Shown piece by piece: positions 18,406-29,288 of a DNA stretch of 64,000 nt. The notes under the pieces are model-generated. The model did not search any database, had not been told where the DNA came from, and saw only the letters and a program-made list of their open reading frames with translations. The stretch is from Thermosynechococcus sp. GTDB taxonomy: Bacteria; Cyanobacteriota; Cyanobacteriia; Thermosynechococcales; Thermosynechococcaceae. The stretch is taken from NCBI RefSeq assembly GCF_025999095.1, contig NZ_AP024678.1, forward strand, positions 1,643,527-1,707,526, written 5' to 3'. Position 1 is the first letter of the stretch. Each line of letters starts with the position of its first letter. The position numbers were made by a program, and so were the translations under genes.

Positions 18406-19803
18406 TTAAAAATCATTAAGGCGATCGCGAGCGGCAGCGAGGGCTTGGCGCACCTGATCAAAGCCTGTGCCCCCATAGCTATTGCGGGCAGCCACCACCT
18501 GTCGCGGTGCAATCCGCTCGTAAATATCCGCTCCAAAGGCAGGATGCAAGGCCTGCCATTCCTCAAGGGTGAGGTCTTTGAGCAATTTCCCCTGGGCAAG
18601 ACAGGTTTTCACCACTTGCCCCACCAAATGATAGGCCTCGCGGAAGGGCACCCCTTTGCTCGCCAAGTAGTCGGCCACATCCGTGGCATTGGCAAAATCC
18701 TCCTCGACGGCCATTGCCAAACGCTCGGTTTGAAACACCACTCCCTCGGCCATTAGGATCGTCATTGCCTCTAGGCAGGCCCGCACGGTATCAACGGCAT
18801 CGAAAAGGGCTTCTTTATCTTCCTGCAGATCCTTGTTGTAGGCCAAGGGTAGCCCCTTCATCATCACCAAGAGGGCCTGCAAATGGCCAAAAACTCGCCC
18901 CGTTTTTCCCCGCACCAACTCCGCCACGTCAGGATTTTTCTTTTGGGGCATGATGCTAGAACCGGTGGCACAGCTATCGGTGAGCCGCACAAAGGCAAAT
19001 TCCTCGGAGGCCCAGAGAATGATCTCCTCCGCAAGCCGCGATAGATGCACCATAATCAAGCTAGCGGCACAGAGAAATTCAATGGCAAAATCGCGATCGC
19101 TGACGGCATCGAGGCTGTTGCGATAGGGTTCCCGAAAGCCCAACAATTCCGCTGTGTAGTGGCGATCGATGGGGAACGTCGTGCCCGCCAGTGCCCCAGC
19201 CCCCAAGGGAGAGACGTTCACCCGCTCCCGAATTTGCCGCAGTCGCTCAACGTCCCGCTCTGCCATTTCCACATAGGCCAGCAGATGGTGAGCCAGGCTC
19301 AGGGGTTGTGCCCGTTGCAGGTGGGTGTAGCCAGGGATGAGGGTTTCCACATGGGATTGCGCAAGATCTAGCAGGGTGCGCTGCCACTGCTGCAGTTGTT
19401 GAAGAATTTGGTCAATTTCTGAGCGCAAATAGAGGCGAACATCGGTGCCCACCTGATCGTTGCGCGATCGCGCCGTGTGGAGCTTCTTACCGACATCGCC
19501 AACAAGTTCTGTGAGGCGGCGTTCGACCGCAAAGTGCACATCTTCGGCTTCAATGCCAGGGGTAAACTGGCCGGCTCGGTATTCTTGGCGAATTTGTTCT
19601 AGGCCTTGGATCAGCGTTTCTGCTTCCTCTGGCGCAATAATTCCCGTTTTTGCCAGCATGCGGGCATGGGCCTGAGAGCCGGTGAGATCGTATTCAATGA
19701 GGCGAATGTCAAAACCAATACTGGCATTAAAGCGGGCGATCGCCGGGTGCAGGGCTTGTTCAAAGCGTTGGCTCCAAGGCTGGGGTTGGGCAGTCACAGA
19801 CAA
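18406..19803 (-). CDS. argH: Argininosuccinate lyase
   Basis: Last step of arginine synthesis, splitting argininosuccinate into arginine and fumarate. The fumarase/aspartase signature [12 protein letters not shown] holds the catalytic Ser loop; [13 protein letters not shown] and [12 protein letters not shown]-like segments (here [12 protein letters not shown]) are also present. About 465 residues, usual length. Translation starts at TTG 19803 or GTG 19797; no ATG is available at the N-terminus. Confidence 0.96.
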   Translation of the reverse strand: MSVTAQPQPWSQRFEQALHPAIARFNASIGFDIRLIEYDLTGSQAHARMLAKTGIIAPEEAETLIQGLEQIRQEYRAGQFTPGIEAEDVHFAVERRLTELVGDVGKKLHTARSRNDQVGTDVRLYLRSEIDQILQQLQQWQRTLLDLAQSHVETLIPGYTHLQRAQPLSLAHHLLAYVEMAERDVERLRQIRERVNVSPLGAGALAGTTFPIDRHYTAELLGFREPYRNSLDAVSDRDFAIEFLCAASLIMVHLSRLAEEIILWASEEFAFVRLTDSCATGSSIMPQKKNPDVAELVRGKTGRVFGHLQALLVMMKGLPLAYNKDLQEDKEALFDAVDTVRACLEAMTILMAEGVVFQTERLAMAVEEDFANATDVADYLASKGVPFREAYHLVGQVVKTCLAQGKLLKDLTLEEWQALHPAFGADIYERIAPRQVVAARNSYGGTGFDQVRQALAAARDRLNDF

Positions 19804-19821
19804 ATCTCAAACGGAGAAGAT

Positions 19822-20019
19822 TCAGAAGTTAAGCAGCTTGCCAAAAATCCAACCAATGGCAAGGCCAATAATCAATGCCCACAGTTGGCCAGAATCCACA
19901 AAGTTATTCCACGCCTTAGCAAAGTCATCCCCCAAGGTATCTTTGAATTTCTGGGCCACAATAATCTGCGGCTCAATCGTCATTTGGCTGGCAACAAAGT
20001 AATTGGGTGCAGGATTCAT
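19822..20019 (-). CDS. Small membrane protein of unknown function
   Basis: Not recognised by function. The 65 residues have an amphipathic N-terminal half and a single C-terminal hydrophobic helix with glycines (LWALIIGLAIGWIFGKLL). An ATG at 20019 or at 19983 could be the start; a longer open frame reaches 20094. It lies 18 bases upstream of argH on the same strand and may be cotranscribed with it. Confidence 0.6.
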   Translation of the reverse strand: MNPAPNYFVASQMTIEPQIIVAQKFKDTLGDDFAKAWNNFVDSGQLWALIIGLAIGWIFGKLLNF

Positions 20020-20145
20020 ACTGAGCACTAGCGACAACTTCACTGAGGTTGATCCTAGCGGAGGTGGGGGCGATCGCCAAGCCCCATCAGACAATCAAAG
20101 CAGACTTCAGTATGCTAGTGTATTAGCGTGATCAGGGTAACGTGA

Positions 20146-21135
20146 TTAGCTTGACCATTCCAAAAGAAAACAGCGATCGCGTCCCTGCTGCTTGGCCTGA
20201 TAAAGCGCAGTATCAGCTACAGCCAGTGCAGATTGCCAATGGCTCTCCCTCAGAGGCAGCGCGACATAACAAAGGCCAGCACTAAGGCTAAGATAGGGAA
20301 GGTTTACTCCTTTTGCTGGCCTAATCTGCAAAGCGCGTACCCCCTCTAGTCCTCGCCGGACAATGGCCAACGCAAGTTCGCCGCTGACCTGTGGCAGCAC
20401 TAGGCTAAACTCTTCCCCCCCATAGCGAGCTAAAACATCTTCGGCACGAAAACTAGCCTTGAGAACCTGGGCCACTCGTTGCAATACGGCATCTCCTGCC
20501 AAATGACCGTAGCAATCGTTATAGGCCTTAAAATAATCCACATCCAAGAGGGCAAAGGTCAAAGAGTAGCCGTAGGTGTGGGCCTGTTGCCAAAGGCGAG
20601 CTGCGGCCGACTCGAAAAACCGGCGATTCCCTAGCGCCGTTAAGCAATCTTGCTCTGCCAATCGCTCCAATTGTTGCTTTTGCCGCTCTAGGGTCTGACG
20701 CTGATCTTGCAATTGCCGCACATAGGCCCGCTGCCGCTCGAGTTCCTCTTCCAGGCGCCGAACCTGTTGCTGGAGGTACTGTATTTCTCCTTGGCAGGAG
20801 GCGGGCGCAAGCCGCACCAGGATCAACGCTTTACCTTCGCAATTCAAGCCAATGCCCTCAATAACCGACCCTGCCCGCTCTCGCTGCCCTAAGTCAAAGG
20901 CACTTGCTAGCATCCGACAGCTCTGTTGGCAGCGATTGAGCCAAGTTTGCACCGCAGTCTGGGGTTGTTGCAGGAGTTGGGCTAGATTCCTTCCCCTTAA
21001 GATCAACCCATGCTCCTGCCAGCACAGAGTGGCCGCTTCGTTAGCCGCCAGTACTTGCCCTCCAGGATCTACTAGAAGAATTGGTTCCGGAAAAGCCCGT
21101 ATATAAGCCAGCAAATCTGCTTTCAAGCCCAACAT
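20146..21135 (-). CDS. Diguanylate cyclase: PAS domain, coiled coil, GGDEF
   Basis: Signalling enzyme that makes cyclic di-GMP. An N-terminal PAS-like domain (about residues 10-115, PILLVDPGGQVLAANEAA) is followed by a Gln/Glu/Arg-rich coiled coil (about 130-165) and a GGDEF domain (about 165-325) with active-site loop RYGGEEF. No EAL domain is seen. No membrane segment, so it is likely cytoplasmic. The input signal is unknown. Confidence 0.92.
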   Translation of the reverse strand: MLGLKADLLAYIRAFPEPILLVDPGGQVLAANEAATLCWQEHGLILRGRNLAQLLQQPQTAVQTWLNRCQQSCRMLASAFDLGQRERAGSVIEGIGLNCEGKALILVRLAPASCQGEIQYLQQQVRRLEEELERQRAYVRQLQDQRQTLERQKQQLERLAEQDCLTALGNRRFFESAAARLWQQAHTYGYSLTFALLDVDYFKAYNDCYGHLAGDAVLQRVAQVLKASFRAEDVLARYGGEEFSLVLPQVSGELALAIVRRGLEGVRALQIRPAKGVNLPYLSLSAGLCYVALPLRESHWQSALAVADTALYQAKQQGRDRCFLLEWSS

Positions 21136-21273
21136 ATAGGAAAGCTCTGTTAAATTTCAGACCCATTCTAACTACTGCTGGCTTATCTAAACTTATCTAA
21201 GTAAGAAAGGAACAATCCAAGCAATAAAATAGTGTTTTGGTCTAGTAACTAATAACTGATATAACTAACAACT

Positions 21274-21516
21274 CTAAAGTTCGGCTCCTAGGGATTTTCT
21301 CTGCTTTGGTGGCAATTGACAACTGTAGTAATCGGGAAACACAACATAAAGGGGCTTGCTTAAGAGAGTAGCAATTTCCTGTTCAATGGCAGCTGAACGG
21401 GTACGCCTGCGGATAACTGCAGAGACACAATGACGCGAAACTCCTAGCTTTTGAGCGATTTTAGAACCATTCCAGCCCCGCTTGCGTAGCTCCGCTTTAA
21501 TGTCTTCAGGATGCAT
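21274..21516 (-). CDS. Ner/Nlp-type helix-turn-helix DNA-binding protein
   Basis: An 80-residue protein whose first 60 residues match the Mu Ner/Nlp fold: MHPEDIKAELRKRGWNGS, then a helix-turn-helix in IAQKLGVSRHCVSAVI. Such proteins act as small phage-type repressors or chromosomal regulators. The tail (about residues 50-80) is not conserved to my knowledge. It is divergent from the XRE-type regulator at 21798, with a perfect palindrome in between. Confidence 0.8.
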   Translation of the reverse strand: MHPEDIKAELRKRGWNGSKIAQKLGVSRHCVSAVIRRRTRSAAIEQEIATLLSKPLYVVFPDYYSCQLPPKQRKSLGAEL

Positions 21517-21581
21517 ACCCGACTCTAAGGATTCTCAGCAATCAATCTAGTTATAGCTGATGCTAGAAGCAAAGACCTGAT

Positions 21582-21597
21582 GTTGTCAAGTGACAAC
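21582..21597. promoter_or_regulatory. Perfect palindrome, candidate operator
   Basis: GTTGTCA-AG-TGACAAC is a perfect 7-2-7 inverted repeat, 66 bases before the start of the Ner-like gene and 200 bases before the XRE-like gene. Its position between two divergent DNA-binding proteins suggests a binding site for one of them. A related half-site (TTGACAACT) occurs at about 21315 inside the Ner-like gene. Confidence 0.5.
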
Positions 21598-21797
21598 TGA
21601 AGCGCTCTAGCACTTTTCTTGAGAAAGCACGGGAGCGGCGAGTTAACATGTAAATCTATACATCTCTTGATAAACCTCTTGACAGGCGTAGAAAGGCTCG
21701 AACCGTGCAAGCCCTGGTAAGGGGCCGCTTCCCTTTGAGGTACGCCCTCGGAGGTAAGCCAGTGGTTTGGGTATTTTGACAATGCACAACAATCCCC

Positions 21798-22187
21798 ATG
21801 CAAACATCACCATCTAGCTCCATTGCTCGGCAAAATCTGGCAAAACTGCTGCGACAGCATCGGGGTGTGCGCAGTCAACGGGCCTTTGCTGCAGAACTTG
21901 GCATTTCCTACACCTGCTTACAGAAGTGGGAAAAAGGGCTTTCGTTTCCTAATGTAGAAAACTTGCATAAACTCGCCGACTACTTTGGCTTTGAGAACAT
22001 GGATGCCTTTTTGGGCTATCTCAATCAAGCAACCTCACTTCCCTTGACAACAGCGGAAGACGACGAAGCCCTAGTAGCAGAAATCATCTCCAAAATTCGC
22101 CACTTACCTTTGCGTAAAGCTACGCGGGTTATTGGCAGTGCCATGCACTTTATCTCCTTAGATACTCCGGAAGAGCCTCAGTTTTAA
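21798..22187 (+). CDS. XRE-family transcriptional regulator
   Basis: A 129-residue protein with an N-terminal helix-turn-helix of the Cro/cI type (about residues 12-70): LAKLLRQHRGVRSQRAFAAELG, then ISYTCLQKWEKG, then FPNVENLHKLADYFG. The C-terminal half (DDEALVAEIISKIRHL) is helical and may dimerise. Its promoter region is shared with the divergent Ner-like gene. Target genes unknown. Confidence 0.88.
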   Translation: MQTSPSSSIARQNLAKLLRQHRGVRSQRAFAAELGISYTCLQKWEKGLSFPNVENLHKLADYFGFENMDAFLGYLNQATSLPLTTAEDDEALVAEIISKIRHLPLRKATRVIGSAMHFISLDTPEEPQF

Positions 22188-22276
22188 GCTCCTTTGGGGA
22201 GTACTGCCTGCCCCACCTGGACGCTTCTGTGGCATTCTGAAAGGGAGAAGTTGCACAATTTGGCCACTTAGATTCT

Positions 22277-23858
<1,582 letters not shown>

Positions 23859-23939
23859 GGTCCGAGCTAAACTTGTGTAGCAGTCAATCCACTTCTTGAC
23901 AAAGGGTACTTAGCCATGGGGAGCGATCGCTGAAACTTT

Positions 23940-23981
23940 GTAGCCTAGAGTACAGTTTGCACCAATCATGTCTTTTAATCT
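23940..23981 (+). promoter_or_regulatory. NtcA-activated promoter of the urt operon
   Basis: A perfect NtcA box GTA-N8-TAC at 23940-23953 is followed after 22 bases by TAATCT (23976-23981), which fits the TAN3T -10 box. This is the exact class II layout of NtcA-activated cyanobacterial promoters, so transcription should begin near 23988. NtcA responds to nitrogen limitation via 2-oxoglutarate. The predicted start site also rules out the upstream in-frame ATG of urtA at 23968. Confidence 0.85.
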
Positions 23982-24018
23982 ATGGGAGATTATTGCTTAT
24001 ACGAGAGAACAAAACCCC

Positions 24019-25332
24019 ATGGCTCAAGAATTTGGACTTGGACGCCGGAAATTTTTAGTCTATGGCTCAGCCGCATTGGGAACGAGCCTTCTGATTAAAG
24101 GGTGTGCTCCAGCTACAGAAACCGGAGGTGGTGGACAACCAACCGCCGCTGGTGGTGACACTATCAAAGTAGGGATTTTGCATTCCTTAAGTGGCACCAT
24201 GGCCATTAGTGAAAAGAGTGTGGTGGATGCTACCCAACTGGCCATTGAGCAAATCAACCAAGCGGGGGGGGTTCTGGGCAAGCAGATTCAACCTATTCTG
24301 GAGGATGGGGCATCTGACTGGCCGACCTTTGCCGAAAAAGCCACGAAATTAATCGATCAAGATAAAGTGGTAGCGGTTTTCGGCTGCTGGACTTCTGCTT
24401 CTCGGAAAGCAGTACTGCCGGTTTTTGAATCCAAGAATCACATGCTTTGGTACCCTGTGCAGTACGAAGGTCAAGAGTGCTCGAAAAACATTTTTTACAC
24501 GGGTGCCGCTCCCAACCAGCAAATCGAACCTGCCGTAGATTGGCTCCTGCAAAACAAGGGTAAGAAATTTTTCTTAGTGGGCTCAGACTACGTCTTTCCC
24601 CGCACGGCCAACACAATTATCAAGGCACAACTGGCGGCTAAAGGTGGTGAAACAGTGGGTGAAGACTATCTGCCCTTGGGTAACACCGAAGTCACGCCCA
24701 TCATTACTCGCATTCGCAATGCCTTGCCGGATGGCGGTGTGATTTTCAACACCCTCAACGGCGATAGCAACGTGGCCTTCTTTAAGCAGTTGCAGGGAGC
24801 AGGTCTGACACCAGATAAATACCCAACGATGTCCGTCAGTATTGCTGAGGAAGAGGTTCAAGCCATTGGCGTTGAGTACCTCAAGGGGCAGTATGCTGCT
24901 TGGAACTACTTTATGACTGTGGATACCCCTGAAAATAAATCGTTTGTCGAGGCCTTCAAAGCGAAGTTTGGCCAAAACCGCGTCACCAATGATCCAATGG
25001 AGGCCGCCTACATTGCCGTTCACCTCTGGAAACAGGCCGTGGAACAGGCAGGCACAGCTGACGATTTGGAAAAAGTGCGCCAAGCTGCCATTGGCCAGAC
25101 GTTTAATGCCCCGGAAGGTCCCGTGAAGATGTTTGCGAACCACCACATTTCCAAAACAGTGCGCATTGGTGAGGTGGGTGAAGATGGTCTCTTTAAGATT
25201 GTTTACTCCACACCCCAACCCGTGGATCCGCTGCCTTGGAACCAGTTTGTGGCGGAAACGAAGGGGCTTGTCTGCGACTGGACGCGCACTGATGTGGATA
25301 ACCCCGGCAAATTTAAGGCTACGGGGGCTTGA
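24019..25332 (+). CDS. urtA: Urea ABC transporter, substrate-binding protein
   Basis: Periplasmic urea-binding component of UrtABCDE. The N-terminus has a twin-arginine-like GRRKFLVYGSA followed by a lipobox-like LLIKGC (Cys about residue 32), so it is exported and probably lipid-anchored. The mature part is a type I amide-family binding protein (VGILHSLSGTMAISE). The frame is open from 23968, but the NtcA promoter places the transcript start after that codon, so the ATG at 24019 is chosen (437 residues). An intact in-frame G8 run lies at 24264-24271. Confidence 0.95.
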   Translation: MAQEFGLGRRKFLVYGSAALGTSLLIKGCAPATETGGGGQPTAAGGDTIKVGILHSLSGTMAISEKSVVDATQLAIEQINQAGGVLGKQIQPILEDGASDWPTFAEKATKLIDQDKVVAVFGCWTSASRKAVLPVFESKNHMLWYPVQYEGQECSKNIFYTGAAPNQQIEPAVDWLLQNKGKKFFLVGSDYVFPRTANTIIKAQLAAKGGETVGEDYLPLGNTEVTPIITRIRNALPDGGVIFNTLNGDSNVAFFKQLQGAGLTPDKYPTMSVSIAEEEVQAIGVEYLKGQYAAWNYFMTVDTPENKSFVEAFKAKFGQNRVTNDPMEAAYIAVHLWKQAVEQAGTADDLEKVRQAAIGQTFNAPEGPVKMFANHHISKTVRIGEVGEDGLFKIVYSTPQPVDPLPWNQFVAETKGLVCDWTRTDVDNPGKFKATGA

Positions 25333-25374
25333 TTCCCTAATTTCCGAAATTTAGTAGTCCTAAAAACAGTTTTT

Positions 25375-25388
25375 GCCCCCTAAGGGGC
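25375..25388 (+). terminator. Hairpin between urtA and urtB (possible attenuator)
   Basis: GCCCC-CTAA-GGGGC forms a tight 5-bp G-C stem, without a good T run after it. It lies between the binding-protein gene and urtB. Such hairpins often lower read-through or stabilise the 3' end so that the binding protein is made in excess. Confidence 0.45.
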
Positions 25389-25443
25389 TTGACAATCACA
25401 GTTAGCTATCTGGGGTGGCTTCTTTCCGACAGGTTTTAGAACC

Positions 25444-26601
25444 ATGACCTTTTTGCTAGAAAGTGTCTTCAATGGCATGAGTATCGGTGCGGTGTTGCTG
25501 TTAACCGCACTGGGGCTGGCGATTGTTTTTGGCATTATGGGTGTGATTAACCTCGCCCACGGCGAACTGATGATGCTGGGAGCCTACACCACTTTCGTGG
25601 TACAAAATGGCTTCCGTCAATTGGGGGAGGGTTGGTTTGATGCCTATCTATTAATAGCAGTGCCCTTAGCCTTTGCCGTGGCAGCGGGGATCGGTGTCGT
25701 TCTTGAGCGGGGAGTCATTCGCTATCTCTATGGTCGCCCCCTTGAAACCCTCTTGGCCACTTGGGGCGTGAGTTTGATCCTGCAACAGTTGGTGCGCAGT
25801 ATAAGTTGGCAGATGACGCTGCAGATCGCCCTCTTTTGTCTGCTCTTCTTTGGTGGCCGCTGGCTCCTCTCTAAACGGGCGATCGCTCCCCGTTGGCAGG
25901 CTTGGGTATCGCCAGTGTTACTGCTGCTCTCTGTCGGGATTGGCCTGACGGCTAGCCTCGTGGCTGGGGGCGCGGTGGGTCTGGCAATGACGAAGCCCTG
26001 GTTTGGTGCTCAGGGGGTGGATGTGACCGCTCCTAGTTGGCTGCGGAGAGGGGTCAATCTTTGGGGAGTGCAGTTTCCCTTTGTGCGCCTCTTTATTATT
26101 GCCCTGACGGTGGTGTGTCTGGCGGCGATTTACTGCTTTCTTCTGCGATCGCAATGGGGCCTACGGATTCGCGCCGTAACTCAAAACCGCAGTATGAGTG
26201 CCTGCTTAGGTATTCCCACCCAAACGGTTGATAGCCTCACCTTTGCCCTTGGCTCTGGTCTAGCGGGAGTAGCAGGCTGTGCCATTAGCCTTTTGGGTTC
26301 TGTGAGCCCCAATACAGGTCAGAACTACATTGTTGAAGCCTTCATGGTTGTTGTCGTGGGGGGAGTCGGTAAAATTGTCGGTTCGATTGTGGCTGCCCTT
26401 GGCATTGGCTTTGTCAACTATGTCATTGGTTCGGGGTTGATGACCCGCTTTCTTGAACCGCAAACAGCACTGTTTGACTTCTTTGAATTTTTTGCCAGTA
26501 CCAGCATGGCACGGGTGATGGTCTTCATCCTGATCATTGCTTTCCTACAACTGCGTCCCGCTGGTCTTTTTCCACAAAAAGGACGGGCAGTCGATGCCTA
26601 A
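25444..26601 (+). CDS. urtB: Urea ABC transporter permease UrtB
   Basis: LivH-type permease of the urea transporter, 385 residues with eight or more hydrophobic segments. Family segments include ALGLAIVFGIMGVINLAHGE near the N-terminus and GLAGVAGCAISLLGSVSPNTGQ followed by VVVGGVGKIVGS near the C-terminus. A hydrophobic insert (about residues 120-200) lengthens the middle. The last 8 bases overlap urtC. It acts as a heterodimer with UrtC. Confidence 0.96.
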   Translation: MTFLLESVFNGMSIGAVLLLTALGLAIVFGIMGVINLAHGELMMLGAYTTFVVQNGFRQLGEGWFDAYLLIAVPLAFAVAAGIGVVLERGVIRYLYGRPLETLLATWGVSLILQQLVRSISWQMTLQIALFCLLFFGGRWLLSKRAIAPRWQAWVSPVLLLLSVGIGLTASLVAGGAVGLAMTKPWFGAQGVDVTAPSWLRRGVNLWGVQFPFVRLFIIALTVVCLAAIYCFLLRSQWGLRIRAVTQNRSMSACLGIPTQTVDSLTFALGSGLAGVAGCAISLLGSVSPNTGQNYIVEAFMVVVVGGVGKIVGSIVAALGIGFVNYVIGSGLMTRFLEPQTALFDFFEFFASTSMARVMVFILIIAFLQLRPAGLFPQKGRAVDA

Positions 26602-27763
26602 GCTATCGCAGTTCTCTTTTCCGAAAGATCGCCTCAGTGGTCGCGAGTTAATCGCGGTGGCTATCCTTGCTTTGATCCTGATTTTCGTGATGCCACCTCT
26701 GTTGCCGGGGTTTCGCTTGGATTTGCTGCACCGCTATCTGGCTCTGGCGATTGTGGCTTTGGGGATTGATCTGATTTGGGGGTTTACGGGGTTGCTTAGC
26801 CTTGGCCATGGCATTTTCTTTGCTTTGGGGGGGTACGCGATCGCCCTGCATTTGAAACTACAGGTACCCGCCACTGCTCCTAGTCCACTGCCGGACTTTA
26901 TGTCCCTCTACGGGGTCACGGAGTTGCCGTGGTTTTGGTATCCCTTCTATTCCTTTGCCTTTGCTGTCGCAGCAGTGGTGCTGATCCCAGCCCTATTGGC
27001 GGCACTCTTGGGGTACCTTGTCTTCCGCAACCGCATCCGAGGGGTCTATTTCTCTATCCTTACTCAGGCAGCCATCATCGTCTTTTTTAACTTCTTTAAT
27101 GGTCAGCAAAAACTTTTTAACGGCACCAATGGCCTAACGGATTTTCAAACCCTGCTGGGGTTCCCTGTGCGCAATGCCCAGACCCAGTATTGGTTCTATG
27201 TCATAACAGTAATTTTCTTGGCCTTGGCCTATCTTCTTTGCCGTTGTCTGACAATGGGACGCTTTGGCCGCCTACTGGTTGCTATTCGCGATGATGAAGT
27301 CCGCGTCCGTTTTTCGGGATACAATCCGACCAGTTATAAGGTACTCGTTTTTGCTATTTCCGCTGCCTTAGCAGGGATCGGTGGCGCCTTCTTTACCCTG
27401 CGCACAGGCATCATTTCACCACGGGCGATGGACATTGCCTTCTCGATTGAGATGGTGATCTGGGTGGCGGTTGGCGGCCGTGCCACCCTCATTGGAGCCG
27501 TGCTGGGGGCACTCTTGGTCAACTTTGCCCGCAGTCTGTTGAGTGAGCAGTTTGCCGATATTTGGCTCTTTTTCCAAGGGGCACTGTTTTTAATTGTGGT
27601 GTTGGCACTACCTACGGGAATTGTTGGCTGGCTGCGCACCGAAGCCCCCAACCTGATTACGAAACTCTTGGGGCGACCACAACCCGTGGCAACATATCCA
27701 GAGTTGGAGTTTGATCCTGAGGTGCAATATGAGCGTCAAGTTCTCGAACAGGAGGGCAAATAA
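26594..27763 (+). CDS. urtC: Urea ABC transporter permease UrtC
   Basis: LivM-type permease, 389 residues, with membrane segments through most of its length (IDLIWGFTGLLSLGHGIFFA; GIGGAFFTLRTGIISP; WVAVGGRATLIGAVLGA). The frame is open from 26537 within urtB, but the ATG at 26594 (MPKLSQFSFPKD) is the likely start and overlaps the urtB stop by 8 bases, suggesting coupled translation. Confidence 0.95.
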   Translation: MPKLSQFSFPKDRLSGRELIAVAILALILIFVMPPLLPGFRLDLLHRYLALAIVALGIDLIWGFTGLLSLGHGIFFALGGYAIALHLKLQVPATAPSPLPDFMSLYGVTELPWFWYPFYSFAFAVAAVVLIPALLAALLGYLVFRNRIRGVYFSILTQAAIIVFFNFFNGQQKLFNGTNGLTDFQTLLGFPVRNAQTQYWFYVITVIFLALAYLLCRCLTMGRFGRLLVAIRDDEVRVRFSGYNPTSYKVLVFAISAALAGIGGAFFTLRTGIISPRAMDIAFSIEMVIWVAVGGRATLIGAVLGALLVNFARSLLSEQFADIWLFFQGALFLIVVLALPTGIVGWLRTEAPNLITKLLGRPQPVATYPELEFDPEVQYERQVLEQEGK

Positions 27764-27768
27764 TTGCT

Positions 27769-28536
27769 GTGACACCTATTCTTGAAATTGAGGATCTCAC
27801 CGTTAGCTTTGATGGTTTCAATGCCCTAAATCATCTCTCGTTTCGGATGGAGGCGGGGGAACTACGGGTGATTATTGGCCCCAATGGTGCTGGTAAAACC
27901 ACGTTTCTCGATGTGATTACGGGCAAAGTCAAGCCGACACAGGGGCGAGTGCTCTTTAAGGGGCGCAATCTGCGTCGCTATAGCGAAGATCAAATAGCCC
28001 GTATGGGCATTGGTCGCAAGTTTCAAACTCCCCGCGTTTATCTCAACCTAACAGTGCAGGAAAATTTGGAGTTGGCAGTAGCCCGCCATAAGGGCGTCTT
28101 GGCAACGCTGTTTCAGCCACTGTCCCGCGAGGAGCGCGATCGCTTGCACACCTTGATTGAGACCATTGGTCTGCGGCCAAAGGCTAACTTTCCGGCAGGA
28201 CTCCTCTCCCATGGTGAAAAGCAGTGGCTAGAAATTGGCATGCTGGTAGCACAATCCCCCGATTTGCTATTGGTGGATGAACCGGTAGCGGGTCTCACGG
28301 ATGAGGAGACCCACCTAACGGGAGAGCTTCTAATAGCCCTGGCCGAAAGCCACTCCATTATTGTCATTGAGCACGATATGGAGTTTGTCCGCCAAATTGC
28401 CCGCACGGTTACGGTTCTCCATGAGGGCTCGGTACTTTGCGAAGGTTCTATTGAAACCGTACAAAATGATCCCCGCGTGATTGAAGTCTATTTAGGTGCT
28501 CCCCTCGAAGAATCTGACTTGGCACAACAACCATGA
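27769..28536 (+). CDS. urtD: Urea ABC transporter ATP-binding protein UrtD
   Basis: LivG-type ATPase, 255 residues. Walker A GPNGAGKTT (about residues 38-46), signature LSHGEKQWLEIG, Walker B LLLVDEPVAG and switch His in IVIEHDMEFV. It starts at GTG 27769, five bases after the urtC stop. The next gene overlaps by ATGA. Confidence 0.96.
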   Translation: MTPILEIEDLTVSFDGFNALNHLSFRMEAGELRVIIGPNGAGKTTFLDVITGKVKPTQGRVLFKGRNLRRYSEDQIARMGIGRKFQTPRVYLNLTVQENLELAVARHKGVLATLFQPLSREERDRLHTLIETIGLRPKANFPAGLLSHGEKQWLEIGMLVAQSPDLLLVDEPVAGLTDEETHLTGELLIALAESHSIIVIEHDMEFVRQIARTVTVLHEGSVLCEGSIETVQNDPRVIEVYLGAPLEESDLAQQP

Positions 28537-29285
28537 CCCGCGTTGATCATTACCCCCTAGCGAGGACAGCAGTGGATGCCGATTGGATGCTGCGCATTCG
28601 TGGCCTCAATGTCTATTACGGCGAAAGCCATATCCTGCGGGATATTGACCTGAGTGTGCCCGTTGGCAAAATGGTGTGCCTCATTGGCCGTAATGGCGTC
28701 GGCAAAACCACACTCCTGAAAACCATCATTGGCCTGATCAAGCCCCGCAGTGGCCAACTGGACTGTCAAGGAGAATCTCTCCTGCCGTTGCGTCCGGATC
28801 AGCGAGCCAAGCTGGGAATTGGCTATGTACCTCAAGGACGGGAAATTATTCCCCGGTTGACGGTGAAGGAGAACCTACTCCTTGGTTTGGAGGCGCGTCC
28901 CCGTCAGCCGGCAAAACAGGAGATTTCAGAGGAAATTTTTGAACTCTTTCCTATCCTGAAGAAAATGCTCCACCGCATGGGAGGAGATCTCAGCGGTGGG
29001 CAGCAGCAACAGTTGGCGATCGCCCGCGCCCTAATGGGAGAACCCAAACTGCTTCTACTGGATGAACCCACCGAAGGAATTCAACCCTCGATCATCCTTG
29101 AGATTGAAGCGGCAGTTCGTCGCATTATTGCCGCCCGAGGCATTTCTGTCCTCCTAGTGGAACAGCACCTCCACTTTGTCCGCGAGGCGGACTGGTACTA
29201 TGCAATGCAAAAGGGGGGCATTGTTGCCTCTGGCCCCACCAGCAATCTCAGTCAACAGGTGATTCAGCGGTTTCTCGCGGTCTAG
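28533..29285 (+). CDS. urtE: Urea ABC transporter ATP-binding protein UrtE
   Basis: LivF-type ATPase, 250 residues. Walker A GRNGVGKTT (about residues 52-60), signature LSGGQQQQLAIARAL, Walker B LLLLDEPTEG and HFVREAD near the end. ATG overlaps the urtD stop. Last gene of the NtcA-controlled operon; no urease genes are in the window. Confidence 0.96.
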   Translation: MTRVDHYPLARTAVDADWMLRIRGLNVYYGESHILRDIDLSVPVGKMVCLIGRNGVGKTTLLKTIIGLIKPRSGQLDCQGESLLPLRPDQRAKLGIGYVPQGREIIPRLTVKENLLLGLEARPRQPAKQEISEEIFELFPILKKMLHRMGGDLSGGQQQQLAIARALMGEPKLLLLDEPTEGIQPSIILEIEAAVRRIIAARGISVLLVEQHLHFVREADWYYAMQKGGIVASGPTSNLSQQVIQRFLAV

Positions 29286-29288
29286 CCT

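Noticed and set aside
21525-21803. 92-codon minus-strand frame between the two divergent regulators
   Set aside because: It covers the palindrome and both promoters, has no ribosome site and no recognisable pattern.
23968-24018. Upstream ATG of urtA adding 17 residues
   Set aside because: The NtcA promoter geometry puts the transcript start after this codon, and the twin-arginine/lipobox signal begins properly at 24019.
24264-24271. G8 run in urtA as a possible second phase-variable tract
   Set aside because: The reading frame is intact through it and the residues (AGGVLG) fit the family; no sign of frameshift.
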